A DNA stretch of 64,000 nucleotides from Takifugu bimaculatus (lineage: Eukaryota; Chordata; Actinopteri; Tetraodontiformes; Tetraodontidae), in assembly GCA_004026145.2 (NCBI GenBank), contig CP034975.1:5604955-5668954 (forward strand). The letters run 5' to 3'. This document shows, in pieces, positions 1 to 10,708 of the stretch. Each line of letters begins with the position of its first letter. The first letter of the stretch is position 1. The notes beneath the pieces were generated by a model. It was not told where the DNA came from, made no database searches, and was given only the letters and a program-made list of their open reading frames with translations. A program made the translations under genes and the position numbers.

Positions 1-1115
1 TTTTCGTCTTTCTTCGGCCTTCTTTTCGTGCCGTTGTGGTGACCCTGAACGACTTGTTGAAGAGGATAAAAAAAACAAAGAAGTGGACAGTGAGTGGTGC
101 TCAGCTCTCTTGGGAGATAATCTCTCCTCTTAAAGAGGAGAAAAATGGCAGCTTTATCATCCGTCAAACCCCCCTCTGTCCCCTCGGTACTCCAGTTGCC
201 TTTTCATTCAATGGCGTTCTTGTCAGCGATGCAAATGTTTTCGCGGCTGACGTTGCCCCGGACGATCGCTGAGCGAAGTCCCCATTCATTCCCAGCAGGG
301 ATACGCGCGGACGCCCGCGGCGTGGGCTTGAGCTAGCGGTTGGAATGACCCAGAACCACTGAAACCCTCGTTGACGTCAGCGACACGTGGGGCCACTTAA
401 AGAACCTCTCGGACTTGAGGCCCGTTTGGGTCAAAGGGTTGAAATGAGCCACCTTATCAGCTTTATTGGGTCGGCGGATCAAAGCGCCGACAGAGTCGGA
501 ACAGAATAGTCTTGGCAGCGATTTCACACTCAAGGCTGAAAAATAAAAGGAGCAACGAGAGGCGAAAGCGCTCGCTAACAAAAGATCCTCAGCGCAGAAG
601 CACCGTGGCTCCGTTGGTCTTTTATTCCGTCTCTCGCAGCTCCGCTCATCCCGTCAGGCTGGTTACGCAACCGTCAGAGGGGCCTTAATGGGAACCGAGA
701 AAAACCCACCGGACGGGACAATTAGGGCGCTGAGGACGGACCTTTGATGGTGTCCCAGAAGAGCTGTCGCTGTCGCTGTCATCGCCCTACGAAAGTGGCC
801 GTGAACTTTGTACAAGGAGGTTTTTAGTTTCCTGCAGTTGCGTAACACACGCGTGAGGTTCGGGCCACTCGACCGAGGTTTCAGCTCGCGGCCGTGGCAA
901 CAAAAGTTTCCATCCTTGCAGCTGGAGAGCGAGCGAGAAGGCGAGGGAGTCCGGCGATAGCGAGCAATTAGGAATGAAAAAGAGGGTGTTTGAAGGGCTG
1001 TTTTCCATCTGAAAGGAACATTGAGGGTTGCTAATCACATGTTTCCACGAGGACTAGCTTGATTTATTTTATGCTAGCAGCGATGCAGCAGTGACGCCTT
1101 TGTTCTTCTTTGCAG
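1..1115. other. Upstream flank / probable 5' intron of cdc42ep4
   Basis: No coding exon is recognisable here. The stretch ends in a polypyrimidine tract and AG (positions 1101-1115), a good splice acceptor, so at least its right part is probably the intron before the cdc42ep4 coding exon. Any non-coding first exon or promoter of that gene would lie here or beyond the left edge; I could not place one. The short ORFs in this region have no protein-like features. Confidence 0.5.
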
Positions 1116-1258
1116 GATGAACCCGGAGCTGAAGGATCGACATGGCCGCCAGCATTAACCTGGATTTATACTCTGTGTGACCTGTCTTGATTTACCAACC
1201 CCCCCCTGCTGCGAGAACCTCAATTGATTTCCCTCCTTTGGAGTCTAAACCCGCCACC
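1116..1258 (+). other. cdc42ep4: cdc42ep4 5' UTR part of coding exon, with two uORFs
   Basis: The leader segment lies between the splice acceptor ending at 1115 and the ATG at 1259. It contains two overlapping upstream ORFs in different frames: 1117-1158 (13 codons plus TAA) and 1142-1180 (12 codons plus TGA). The second has a favourable context (A at -3, G at +4). Both end before the main start codon. The reading frame of the main ORF is open upstream to about 1187 but has no ATG there, so translation starts at 1259. Confidence 0.55.
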
Positions 1259-2257
1259 ATGCCCATCCTCAAGCAGCTGGTGAGCAACTCCAACCAGTCC
1301 AAGCGGCGTTCCCGCGCCGACCTGACCGCGGAGATGATCAGCGCTCCGCTGGGAGACTTTCGCCACACCATGCACGTCGGACGGGGAGGCGACGCCTTCG
1401 GGGACACGTCGTTCCTCAGCACGCGATCGGGGGAACCTCCCAGGGAGCCACAGGTGAAGCAGGATTCTCCGGGCCACAAACCGGGCCTGCTGTCCCGCAC
1501 CTTCAGGAGCAGCAAGCGCTCGCACTCGGTAAACCGGGGGGACAAGTACGAGTATGTGATGGCGCCCTCTGGTGGCTCCTCCAGCTATGTGAAAAACGCC
1601 ATATCCCTGCCTTACCTCAACGATGAGGACTCGCACCGAGGACACCCGCTGCCCAAGAGCGTGTCCTCGAGCCCCATGAAGAGGCTCCCCGAGGTGGAAA
1701 ACAAGCCCGCCAACGGCGCGGCCGCCATCGCCACGCTGGATCCCGAGCTGGACGAGCGGAACTTTGGTCACCTGACAGATTTGCCGCCACCAATGCCTAA
1801 AGGAGGCGGCATGAAGCACGCGGAGTCCATGATGTCCTTCCACATCGATTTGGGTCCCTCTATGCTGGGGGACATCTTGAGCGTGATGGAAAAGAAGAGC
1901 TGGGAAGAGGACGACCTCGGCTACGAAGAGGGCAAGTGCAGCGAGGGCCGCGCGTCGCCGCCTCACATCCCGCACATCGACGAGGATGTGGAGGAGCGGC
2001 CCCCCGCCAGACCCCCCCGCAGCGCCTACCAGCAGACGGACCCCTACAGCCCCGAGCTTCACTCCAGGAACCATCACCGCGACCTGGACTCCTGCTCTCT
2101 GTCCAGCTCCGGCTCCGCCCTGGAGGAGAAACCTCAGTACCGCCTCCACGACGCCGACACGGACAGCGCCAAGTACAGCTCGCCACGCGGGGAGGAGGAC
2201 AGGGATTTCACCTTCATGGACGAAGACGAGGACGGCGATGACGAGATCCGCGTGTAG
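1259..2257 (+). CDS. cdc42ep4: Cdc42 effector protein 4 (Borg family)
   Basis: Encodes a 332-residue Borg/CEP protein, an effector that binds GTP-loaded Cdc42 (and TC10-like GTPases) and acts on septins and actin at the cortex. Those roles are known for the family and inferred here. The start is fixed by a perfect Kozak context (gccaccATG) and the family N-terminus MPILKQLVS. A basic stretch SKRRSRADLTAEM precedes the CRIB motif ISAPLGDFRHTMHVG (residues 27-41, with the key I-S-x-P and the two histidines). GDAFGDTSFL follows at about 44-53. The Borg homology region for septin binding is at about 185-215 (KHAESMMSFHIDLGPSMLGD). The C-terminus is acidic (FTFMDEDEDGDDEIRV), as I recall for CDC42EP4 rather than CDC42EP1, 2, 3 or 5. 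The coding region is one uninterrupted exon, usual for the family. The middle third is low-complexity Pro/Ser/Gly-rich and poorly conserved. Whether this is the a or b teleost paralogue cannot be decided from the window. Confidence 0.95.
   Translation: MPILKQLVSNSNQSKRRSRADLTAEMISAPLGDFRHTMHVGRGGDAFGDTSFLSTRSGEPPREPQVKQDSPGHKPGLLSRTFRSSKRSHSVNRGDKYEYVMAPSGGSSSYVKNAISLPYLNDEDSHRGHPLPKSVSSSPMKRLPEVENKPANGAAAIATLDPELDERNFGHLTDLPPPMPKGGGMKHAESMMSFHIDLGPSMLGDILSVMEKKSWEEDDLGYEEGKCSEGRASPPHIPHIDEDVEERPPARPPRSAYQQTDPYSPELHSRNHHRDLDSCSLSSSGSALEEKPQYRLHDADTDSAKYSSPRGEEDRDFTFMDEDEDGDDEIRV
1561..1576 (-). promoter_or_regulatory. CTCF-like motif inside cdc42ep4 coding exon
   Basis: On the minus strand this reads GCCACCAGAGGGCGCC, an exact match to the core CTCF consensus CCASYAGRKGGCR. 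It overlaps codons for Ala-Pro-Ser-Gly-Gly. Motif match only; occupancy is inference. Confidence 0.4.
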
Positions 2258-3601
2258 GACCGGGAGAGGTCGGGAGAGACGCGGGCGATCCGCTTTACGC
2301 CGCTCGCTGGTGAAGCTAACATCAGCGCGCTTTGTTCGACACCGCAAATCCAACCAGCTAAGCCCCGCCCCCATGTGACCCCACCCCCGCTGGAGACGTG
2401 GACGCTCTGATCCGGGTTCTTCTAGAATATCAAACACTTTACAGCAGTGAAAAGACGAGGAGGACGAGGGGGAGGGGCTGGGGGAGGGGCTGGAGGGGAT
2501 GCCCCTCCCACTCTGGCCAAGCCCCGCCTCTAGATGAAATAGGTCCTCATTTGTCCTGATTCCTCTTTACATTTATGTCCTTAATCGTCCATCCTGGGGG
2601 TTTAGTATCTTTCCTCCCCTCATCGGACAGATCTTAACATTCAGGCGCGACTGTGATATTTATTGAGTAACGTGCACTGTTTAGTCTTGAGTTTGGAGGA
2701 TTTTTTGGTATATTTAACGTCTTAATTATCCTAAAGGTACACCATACTGAGCCAGCTTCTGCTTCCTGCATTTAATTGTTGGATGGAATTAAGCGTCTTC
2801 CTGTCGGGTTTCGTTCCGACACGCGCTTTAGTTTCCGGATCCTTTACGTGATTTCTCTTTGATTTTTGAGCTTCCAGAGAATTCCATCACCGCGCGGTTT
2901 CTCCTGCACTCGTCTCGATGGTCGGGACAAACTGAAGGTGTTTTATTTGGAGAATCAGCAGCCACCATCTGAACTTCCCACCTTCTGGTGGAGCCAGACC
3001 AACGTGCTGATCACGCTGAAGTTTGCTGTTAGCATTAGGCTAACGCTCGCGCCGCCGGACGTCGGTCCGGCTTCCTCTTGTGTGGACGATTCCAGGACTG
3101 AACACGAGCGAGTTACTAACACGGCGGCCCAACGTTGCTACCAAGCAGGTTCAACTCATCCGTCTTTTTTTCTTTTTTTTTGTGTGACCAAATGCAGCAC
3201 GGAGCTATGCTAAAGCTACGCTAACAGAAGAGATGTTTGTGTGGAGATTAACGTGTTCTTTGTTCCTGTTTATATGTGTAGTTGCATAATTGGGACTTCT
3301 TCTTCTGTGGAGGATCAGCAGGTCAGTGGCGGGCCGTGGACCCCCCCCCCTCCCGTCCCGACCCTTCAGACATGTTTAAGCCCACCACGTGCACAGACAG
3401 TCCGTGCACGTGCTGCGTGCTGGCCTGCTCAGGACTCCGGTGTGGGGAAGGTTCCAGCCTGAGTCTCTACAGGTTCCTCTAAAAATCCAAACGGCGCAGC
3501 AGGAACAGATGTTAAAGCCCCCCCCCAACCAGCTGGAACTTCTCCCGGAACAGGGGGGTTGGGGACGCAACAGGGGGGGTCGGGGAAGCAACAGGCGGGC
3601 C

Positions 3602-3655
3602 CCGTCGCTCGGCCCCATCGCTCGGCCCCGTCGCTCGGCCCTGTCGCTCGGCCCC
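3602..3655. repeat. 13-bp GC-rich tandem repeat, four units
   Basis: Four near-identical 13-bp units with the core tcgctcggccc lie in tandem in the cdc42ep4 3' UTR region, differing at one or two bases each. Seen directly. Confidence 0.8.
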
Positions 3656-3804
3656 GACCCGCCACTCGGGGTTATTTTCAGCCCTCGACAACAGCAGAAA
3701 AATGAGATTGTTCTTCCCCTCTGGTGTCTGTGATTAATGCCTGACCTTTTTATTATTGTGCATCAGAAATCTAATCGCCACAGCTGACAAATGGGAGCAC
3801 CTGA

Positions 3805-3844
<40 letters not shown>
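3805..3844. repeat. (TG)n followed by (AG)n microsatellite
   Basis: Twelve TG units followed directly by eight AG units, seen directly. Confidence 0.95.
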
Positions 3845-3845
<1 letters not shown>

Positions 3846-4028
3846 TCGGTCACCCTCCTTATTTTAATGGAACCGACCGAGAACATAAAAACCACCTGGG
3901 GAGGATTTTCTGTTGATTTTGATGCAGTTTGATTTGGCCAAATTTCCATAAACGTGTGTTTTTTTTTTCCTTCCTGATCATCACAACGAAACCAACAACA
4001 CTACATGCGAGTTACACTCGGTGCCACT

Positions 4029-4042
4029 GTTACCACGGCAAC
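4029..4042 (+). promoter_or_regulatory. RFX X-box motif (GTTACC-AC-GGCAAC)
   Basis: The sequence GTTACCACGGCAAC fits the RFX-factor X-box consensus GTNRCC-N(1-3)-RGYAAC exactly, with a 2-bp spacer. It lies in the probable cdc42ep4 3' UTR, 8.7 kb upstream of tekt3, a ciliary gene of the kind RFX proteins usually control. Function and target are inference. Confidence 0.5.
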
Positions 4043-4356
4043 CAGCCGAAGGGATGCGTCCGGGCACCAGAGGTCCGGTGGCCAAACTGGGGGTGTCGTT
4101 ATTTGCTTTTCTTTGTAAGTAGGACAGAACCAACCCGAAGACTTTTTATTGCCTCGGGTCTGCTTCTAAAGTTTCCTGAGCTCTGACAGAGGCGGTTCGG
4201 TGAGTGGCGAACGGATCAGAGCTGGAAAAAAATAAATTTAAAAAAAAAGCTGCGGTGTTTTCTTTCCCATTCCAGTGGCTGCGGACTCCTCCTGCAGCCT
4301 CGTCACATATTTACTTTCTTAACTTTCCTCGCTCTGAAATAACGTTTATATTTTTC

Positions 4357-4362
4357 AATAAA
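4357..4362 (+). terminator. cdc42ep4: Candidate poly(A) signal of cdc42ep4
   Basis: An AATAAA hexamer in an AT-rich context, 2.1 kb after the stop codon. The downstream sequence is moderately T/G-containing. A second A-rich candidate lies 120-130 bp upstream. Confidence 0.4.
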
Positions 4363-4583
4363 AGATAAAGTTGATCATCAGCCCGCTTGTGTTTCCTCCC
4401 CTCGGTGTTGCCGGGCGGTTGTGCGCCGGGTTCCGGGCGTCCTGCGTCGCCAGCAGCGACGTTGTTGCAGGTCCAAATGAACGTGATCTCACAGATTCTT
4501 CTCCCCGTCTTGGATCTGAATGGATCGGAAGCCTTTTTTCTGCTCGGCTCGACCCGCCGCGGCCGTCACAGACGCGCGTCTGT

Positions 4584-4596
4584 CGCCATCTAGCGG
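4584..4596 (-). promoter_or_regulatory. CTCF-like motif
   Basis: On the minus strand this reads CCGCTAGATGGCG, matching the CTCF core form with AGATGGCG. It lies just beyond the candidate cdc42ep4 poly(A) signal. Motif match only. Confidence 0.4.
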
Positions 4597-5449
4597 CGCG
4601 TTAGAGGTACTGACGAATCCGTGGCGGATCCTGGATCAGCTGCTGGATGGAGAATCTGTTCTATATTCTTCATGATCCAGTTGCTTTAACGTCTGTTTTA
4701 AACGCATGTAGAGATGTTAATTTCCTCCTTATATTTCATGTTTTTCCTGCCAGAACCCTCCACGGATCCGATCAGAACCAGAGAATCAGGGCAGTTTTCC
4801 CCACATTTCCACTTTTAACTCTGATTTCCAATCAGCCGACTGATGAATAAACTCGATTAGTTTTGTTTCTTTTTGTGGAGAGTGGGAGGAAAATTTGCCC
4901 AAAGTCGACTGCCGACAGCAACAACGCCCCCCCCCATCTCGACCAGAAGAGTCGGAAATAATCACAGGAGAGGAGGAGAGGAGGGCTGAGACTTTCTTGA
5001 GGATTCTCACTCTGCTTTTTCCCTCTTTTGTCTTTTCAAGTGGGAGAAATAAGTGGATCAGACCGGTGACTGTCAGAGCAGCGAAATATTCCCCTGAAAA
5101 ATTAATGTCAGCCGCACTATAAATGTGCCCCATTTCCCCTCTGTTTGGTTGGAAGTTCTCCATTTGCTGCATTGTGCTGATTCACAGGAATGTCTGAAGC
5201 GATCAGCGAGAGCCGGGAGATCAGGCTGCAGCCTTCTTGCCTCCATCACCGCAGTTTAGAAGGTTTGAGAAGAAGCCTTTGATAAAAGCAGTGCTAAATT
5301 ACAGGTGACTGGGAAGGGGGGGGTGTTGGGGGGTGGGTATAAATGTAGAAAATCTTTAATCAAATCAATCAGACGTGAGCCGAGTGTACTGTAATACACA
5401 GGTGCTGCCACTAGATAGAGGTAGAGACACGCCCCTGCCTCCAACGGCG

Positions 5450-5450
<1 letters not shown>

Positions 5451-5503
<53 letters not shown>
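5451..5503. repeat. (AAT)n microsatellite
   Basis: About 17-18 uninterrupted AAT trinucleotides, seen directly. Confidence 0.97.
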
Positions 5504-5651
5504 GGACCAATAAAAGTTTGTCTGAGCTGATCACCGATTCTTCACGGATCCACCTCTGACCCGCTGCAGCTTCCTCCTGATGATCCAGGAAATTTCCATT
5601 TTCTCCTGTTTCTACTGGGATGGAACCATCAGAGTCACGTGACTGAACCGC

Positions 5652-5943
5652 TGGCTGGTGGGGCAGATGCTGGTGGGGGCAGATGCTGGTGGGGGCAGAG
5701 GCTGGTGGGGCAGATACTGGTGGGGGCAGAGGCTGGTGGGGGCAGATGCTGGTGGGGCAGATGCTGGTGGGCCAGATGCTGGTGGGGGCAGATGCTGGTG
5801 GGGCAGATGCTGGTGGGCCAGATGCTGGTGGGGGCAGATGCTGGTGGGGGTAGATGCTGGTGGGGGCAGATGCTGGTGGGGGTAGATGCTGTGGGGCAGA
5901 TGCTGGTGGGGCAGATGCTGGTGGGGGTAGATGCTGGTGGGGC
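5652..5943. repeat. 15-17 bp minisatellite (gcagatgctggtgggg)
   Basis: About 18 tandem units built on gcagatgctggtgggg, with length variation in the G run and some units changed to gtagatgct or ggccagatgct. Reading frames through it translate to periodic ADAGGG- or HQHLPPPAS-type strings on the two strands; these are repeat artefacts, not proteins. Confidence 0.93.
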
Positions 5944-6030
5944 AGCTCTGACACTCCACATCCTGCCTGGAGCTGTTGAAAAGCACCTTTTCCTGTTAGT
6001 TTTCCTCTTCTGTTTCCTGCAGTGAGTGGA

Positions 6031-6110
6031 AGGACTGACACCTCCCCCCCTCCTCACCCCCCTCCCCTCCTCATCCCCCCTCCCCCCTCCCCTCCTCACC
6101 CCCCCCCCAC
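6031..6110. repeat. Polypyrimidine tract (CCCCTCC-rich)
   Basis: A C/T-rich block of about 80 bp with repeated ctcctcaccccc and cccctcctc units. The complementary strand has many GGG runs and could form G-quadruplexes. Confidence 0.8.
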
Positions 6111-6260
6111 TGTGATTTAAAACCTCCTTCATGTTGGGGAGGGTGGAGGGGGCAAGCTTCCTTCCCTGTAAGGATGCTTATCTGGGGTGGGAGGAGGGTG
6201 GGCTCCGTCTTTGCCCTGCTGGGAGATATTTACAGAGAAACGGGCGTGGCAGCACATTCT

Positions 6261-6277
6261 GGGGGGGGGGGGGGGGG
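6261..6277. repeat. Poly-G run (17)
   Basis: Seventeen consecutive G residues. Homopolymer length may be inaccurate in the assembly. Confidence 0.9.
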
Positions 6278-6439
6278 CAGGGGAGACCACTGGACCACTC
6301 CATCATCTGCCCCCCCGCCCTCCAGGTATTGTTGACCAGATGTGGCACCGTCCTGTGTGCAATGGGACGTTTCCTCGACCACTGGGGATGGTGGTGGTGG
6401 TGGGGGGGGGCAGGAACTGATAAAAGCCCCGAGGATTAG

Positions 6440-6461
6440 CCCCCCCCCCCCCCCCCCCCCC
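6440..6461. repeat. Poly-C run (22)
   Basis: Twenty-two consecutive C residues. Homopolymer length may be inaccurate in the assembly. Confidence 0.9.
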
Positions 6462-6501
6462 GCCCTTTAGTTATGCTTCTTCATGTCTATACTGCATCCT
6501 T

Positions 6502-6517
6502 CCACCAGGGGGCAGCA
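6502..6517 (+). promoter_or_regulatory. CTCF-like motif, strong match
   Basis: CCACCAGGGGGCAGCA on the + strand matches the CTCF core consensus exactly. It lies between cdc42ep4 and tekt3 and points right, towards tekt3-pmp22. Motif match only. Confidence 0.5.
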
Positions 6518-7191
6518 GCACCGACCGGTCGGGCAGCACTTCCTGTCTTCCTGCTGTGCATCTGCGGTCCTCCCTTCAGACCCGCTAATACCGGCTGGAT
6601 CCTCAGACAGGAAGTGGGTTCTGGCCCGTTTCCTGCCGACCCGCCAGGGCCTAAACACGTCCCGGTACCTGCTGTACGGGCCCACGGTGGGTGCACGTGG
6701 GTGCACGTGGGCCCGACCCTGCGTGGAACCTGAGTGCGTCGCCCCGGGCGGGTGCACAAACACAGGGTAGCATGTCAGGGCTGTTTAGGGGGTGTATTTA
6801 TAAACGGCGAGCCCCCCCAGCCCGACGGGCCTCACGTGCTTTGGCTGTTACCAGAACCGGCACCACGAAGGACACCAGCATTCCTGAAACCGTCCCGGCT
6901 GCCCACAAAGGGGCCCTTTTCAGAGAAAATGATCCAGTGTGTTGGTTCTGGACACCCGGACGTGTCTCTCCCATCAGTCATTGGGGGGGGGGGGGGGCTG
7001 CTCTCTGTCCCGCGGGCTAAAAACTCGGGCGTCGACCCGGCAGCACGGCGCTGAAGATGAGAGCGGGTCCAGAGTTGGACCAGATGTCCCAGGACTTCCT
7101 TTGTTTCACAGGGAGGAATGTCACCGCTCCAGACGGAGGAAATGAGAGTTTAGGGATCGGACCCCAACCCTGTCGTGTGTCGTGCTGCTGG

Positions 7192-7312
7192 GCAGTTCTG
7201 ATCAGTTCTGATCCAGTTCTGATCCAGTTCTGATCAGTTCTGATCCAGTTCTGATTAGTTCTGATCCAGTTCTGATCAGTTCTGTTCCAGTTCTGATTAG
7301 TTCTGATCCAGC
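7192..7312. repeat. 10-11 bp tandem repeat (agttctgatc)
   Basis: About eleven units of agttctgatc(c), some with att in place of atc, in tandem. Seen directly. Confidence 0.9.
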
Positions 7313-7372
7313 TAAAACTGAGAGGTGACCCTCTAACTCAGCACAGGTGACCAGAGTTAGTCCCATTTTAAA

Positions 7373-7640
7373 CCCTTTTGGTTTCTAACCACATTTGGTC
7401 AGTTTTTAAACACATTTCGTCAGTTTTTAAACACATTTGGTCAGTTTTTAAACACATTTCGTCAGTTTTTTAACCACATTTGGTCGGTTTTTAACCACAT
7501 TTGGTCAGATTTTAACCACATTTGGTCAGTTTCTAACAACATTTGGTCAGTTTTTTAACCACATTTGGTCGGTTTTTAACCACATTTGGTCAGTTTTTAA
7601 CCACATTCGTTCAGTTTTTCATCACATTTGGTCAGTTTTT
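7373..7640. repeat. 21-bp minisatellite (ttggtcagtttttaaccacat)
   Basis: About 12-13 tandem copies of a 21-bp unit, with point changes (ggtcggtt, ttcgtcagt, aaacacat). Since 21 is a multiple of three, the + frame reads as a heptapeptide repeat (FLTTFGQ) over 7543-7650. I regard that as an artefact. Confidence 0.9.
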
Positions 7641-10600
7641 CCGTGTTTTTCATCGCCTCTTCTCAGCACGGCTGCCCGGGACGGTGACGAAGGTCGTTTA
7701 TTCTCTGCTGCTGGGACATAAATCCAGCACATCCCTAGCATGCTACGCTAACGGGGATATTTTGGGCACATTGTTACTTCATAGGAGGTTGATGTATTTG
7801 GCAGCCGCTGCGTTTTTCCTCGGTTTGTTTGTTTGACCTCACTACCTGTGTCAGATACCCCCTCGTATCAGCCCTCGTCCACGCTGCCCCCGCATCCGAC
7901 AACATAGCATTTTCCAAAACACCCTCAGTCCCTCCCACAGTGCTCCAGTCTGCAGACATCGATGACATCACTGCTTCTCTGAGCGGTGCGCGTCCACATC
8001 CAGAAGGTTATCGCAACAACCGCAGTGGGACGGCTTCAGCGTCCTCGTCCCTCTGCTGGGACAGCTGGGAAACAGCTGACCTGATGGCGGCGTGGTGACT
8101 AGTAGACCATATAAACGGTCAAACAGCAGCTCGCCGCTGCAGGCGCAGACTTACGCAACAGTTCCCCCTCTGCAGACCTTCTAAGGACAAGACGAGAGGA
8201 AACAGTGGATCCTGAGCACGTTGGACTGAATATGCATGAGCGTCCAAACCGCCGCCTCCCTTCTACGTAGCGGGAAGAAACCCGGGGGGAATCAGAGGAG
8301 TGAGATTTTCCGCACGCTGAGTGGAAAAACCCTCCTCCCAAATCTGGGAAGATTAGGCTTCACAATCATGTCATGGAGGATACATTATGGCTAATGTGTG
8401 TGTGACATCTGCAGCTGTCTGCAGAGCGGGGGGGGAGGGGGGGTCCAGGCCCGGGGGCAGCTGCCAGAGGCTCTCCTCCACTCCCCCCTCTGGTGTTCAA
8501 CAGTTCCTGGGGTGCCCCCCCCCTCCTGGAACGGGAGTCCCAAACCCAGGCGTCTGACTTCAAAACACCAGGAGCATCTTTGGACACAAGCTGGCCTCAC
8601 TTTTCCTGACCTCGGCTCCTCCCACTCAGGTCAACAAGCATTCCCAGCTGCCGCGTCCCGTCCCGGTTGCACGGCTGCCGCGGCTCAGGCTAACGGGCTA
8701 ACGGCAGCCTGCGGCGCGGTTCACGTGGCACATCCACCTGACCCCTGGAGCCACGTACGCTCATGAGCAGGACGCACTTGTATGGGAGTCGTTTTTCCTG
8801 CCCGCTGACCAAAGTGGGATCCTTGTGGCCATAATAGTCACATGACAACGCCATTTATATCTGGGCGTTTGGACGTGTATGAATGTCGTGTCAGTGAGGC
8901 AGAGTTTGGTTGTGATAAACATCCTAAAAAAAATTTTCTTCCCCGAACTAGGAGATCGATGTGTTCTGGTCGCCACAACGGCCCCATTCTTCTGCTTCCA
9001 GCTCGGATTCGAGGAGAGCAGAACAATTTGAAGGCCTGTGAGGGTCTGAGAGGGTCTGTGGAGCAGATGCCTTCAGCATTGCAGAGTCAGGAGGAGGGTG
9101 CAGGGGATGGAAAATGCCTCGGGAAACAAAAACGCCATGGTCCCAAATGCCGATCTCCGCCTCCTATTCATGCATCCGAAGCCTCCTCGTCTTTTGTTTG
9201 GCCGGAGTGAGTGAGAAGAGAAGAATCCAGTCAGTTTGATGCCGAAAACCTTCCCGGTCAAGTGCAGATGGTGGATTTCGTGGAGACACCAGCAGCCGCT
9301 CACACACTTGTTACGCAGATTCCACTTTCACCGCTTCTAAACGCAGCTCGCTTGGGAAAAACTCCAAAATTCTCCATCCTAAATGTCAAATTGCACCTGC
9401 TGAACGGCAGCGGGGTTCCGTTGCAGCAGGGCGTGTCCCCCCCCGCGGGCCCGCCACGAGCGCATGCCTTCGGATCCACCCGATATCTCGCTCCGGTCCC
9501 CTTTGACCTTTGGCATTACGCAAAAAGAATGCAGGGCTACGGAATGCCTCGGCCGCAGCTGCTTGTGCCGAACGTACGCGAGGCGCCCCGAAGATTTGAA
9601 TTTACGAACGCACTCGCACGCCGCTCTGACGTTAAAGGGTTTAATTGTGATAAATGTAATAAACGCAGGCACAAACGGAGGCCAAGACACAACGTGCAGC
9701 TATGCACAGACGCCCTTCCACGCCCACGGAACGCCGCCCACATGGAAAAGATCCTGGAGGGAACAAACGTCCTCCTCTCCCTCCCCCTCCCCCGTTCAGG
9801 TCTGTTAGGACCGTCCCCTGTTGCTCGGCTGCATGAGGAACAGAAACAATCATTTTGGGATGGCAGCAGCTCCGCACCGGCGTTCGCACGGCCGTGAGTC
9901 ACTGCGCAAACATCCACGGTTCACTTCCCGCCGCGCTCGATGGCAAACGCCGGCGGCGGTTTCCCAAGATCGGGGCGGGGGTCTCGCGTTCGATAGCGGA
10001 GCTCTGGAGAATTCAGCCCCTGAGTCAGCGCAGAGACATCGGACCGCTCCCGTTTATGCACATTCCACTCCCAACAGTCAACGGTTGAAGTCCGACGTCC
10101 CAAACAGAGTCGAACCCGCAACCTTTGTGTGCGCTGTGTGTGTGTGATGTGTGTTTCCTCTCCCCTCCTGCCCCGGTCTGCCCTCTCCTCCGCTCTGCTG
10201 CCCGCTGCTGTGTGGCTCCAGTGGAATGTGATGACCACGGTCTGGACAAAGCTCCGCATTCATGGTGCCCCCGGCCCACTCTGGAAGGTTTGCGGCGGGG
10301 AGCCTCCGTCCCAGTGTGCGGAGGTGGTCGCGCTCCGTCCAGCGTCCCATCAAACACACTGTAGCACCTGAAGGCCCCACATCTGTATCTGTGGGGTCAT
10401 TTACACTGTGTGTGTGTGTTTGGGGGGGGGGTTCTGCTGTGATGGAGATCCCAGCCTGACTCACATAAACGGTCTGTAAATCATCTGCTGCCCGTCTGTG
10501 CGTCAGGCTGAACCTCCTTTGACAGTCTAATACAGTATCCATCCGCCTCCATTGTCTCGCTAATATAATAGAGCCCAGAGAAGAGTCTGAACCAACAGTG

Positions 10601-10673
10601 TTGCCATGCAACAGCACACACGCACTCCTGAGGCACGTGTGCATGCTAATGCTTTTATTGCTACAAAGGAGGT

Positions 10674-10707
<34 letters not shown>
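10674..10707. repeat. (AC)n microsatellite
   Basis: About 17 AC units, seen directly. Confidence 0.95.

Positions 10708-10708
<1 letters not shown>

Larger units (their letters stand above)
2258..4380 (+). other. cdc42ep4: Probable cdc42ep4 3' UTR
   Basis: Non-coding sequence after the cdc42ep4 stop. It has AT-rich 3'-UTR-like stretches around 2520-2870, and a poly(A) signal AATAAA at 4357-4362 is a plausible end. Another A-rich stretch with aataaa lies at about 4228-4235. A 3' UTR of about 2 kb agrees with what I recall for mammalian CDC42EP4. It contains a TG/AG dinucleotide run, a short 13-bp tandem and an X-box-like motif, listed separately. The actual cleavage site is inferred. Confidence 0.45.

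Noticed and set aside
1220..2437. 405-residue minus-strand ORF opposite cdc42ep4
   Set aside because: Shadow of the GC-rich coding exon; no protein features, and the + strand product is a clear Borg protein.
5411..5425. gccactagatagagg as another CTCF site
   Set aside because: The core has GATAG instead of GATGG; a poor match.
5256..6132. Pro/His/Ala-rich minus-strand ORFs up to 261 residues
   Set aside because: They run through the 15-17 bp minisatellite and the AAT run. Periodic composition and no domain.
10095..10130. tRNA/SINE-like gggttcgactctg on the minus strand
   Set aside because: No A-box at the right distance and no cloverleaf; upstream is a CA-rich run.
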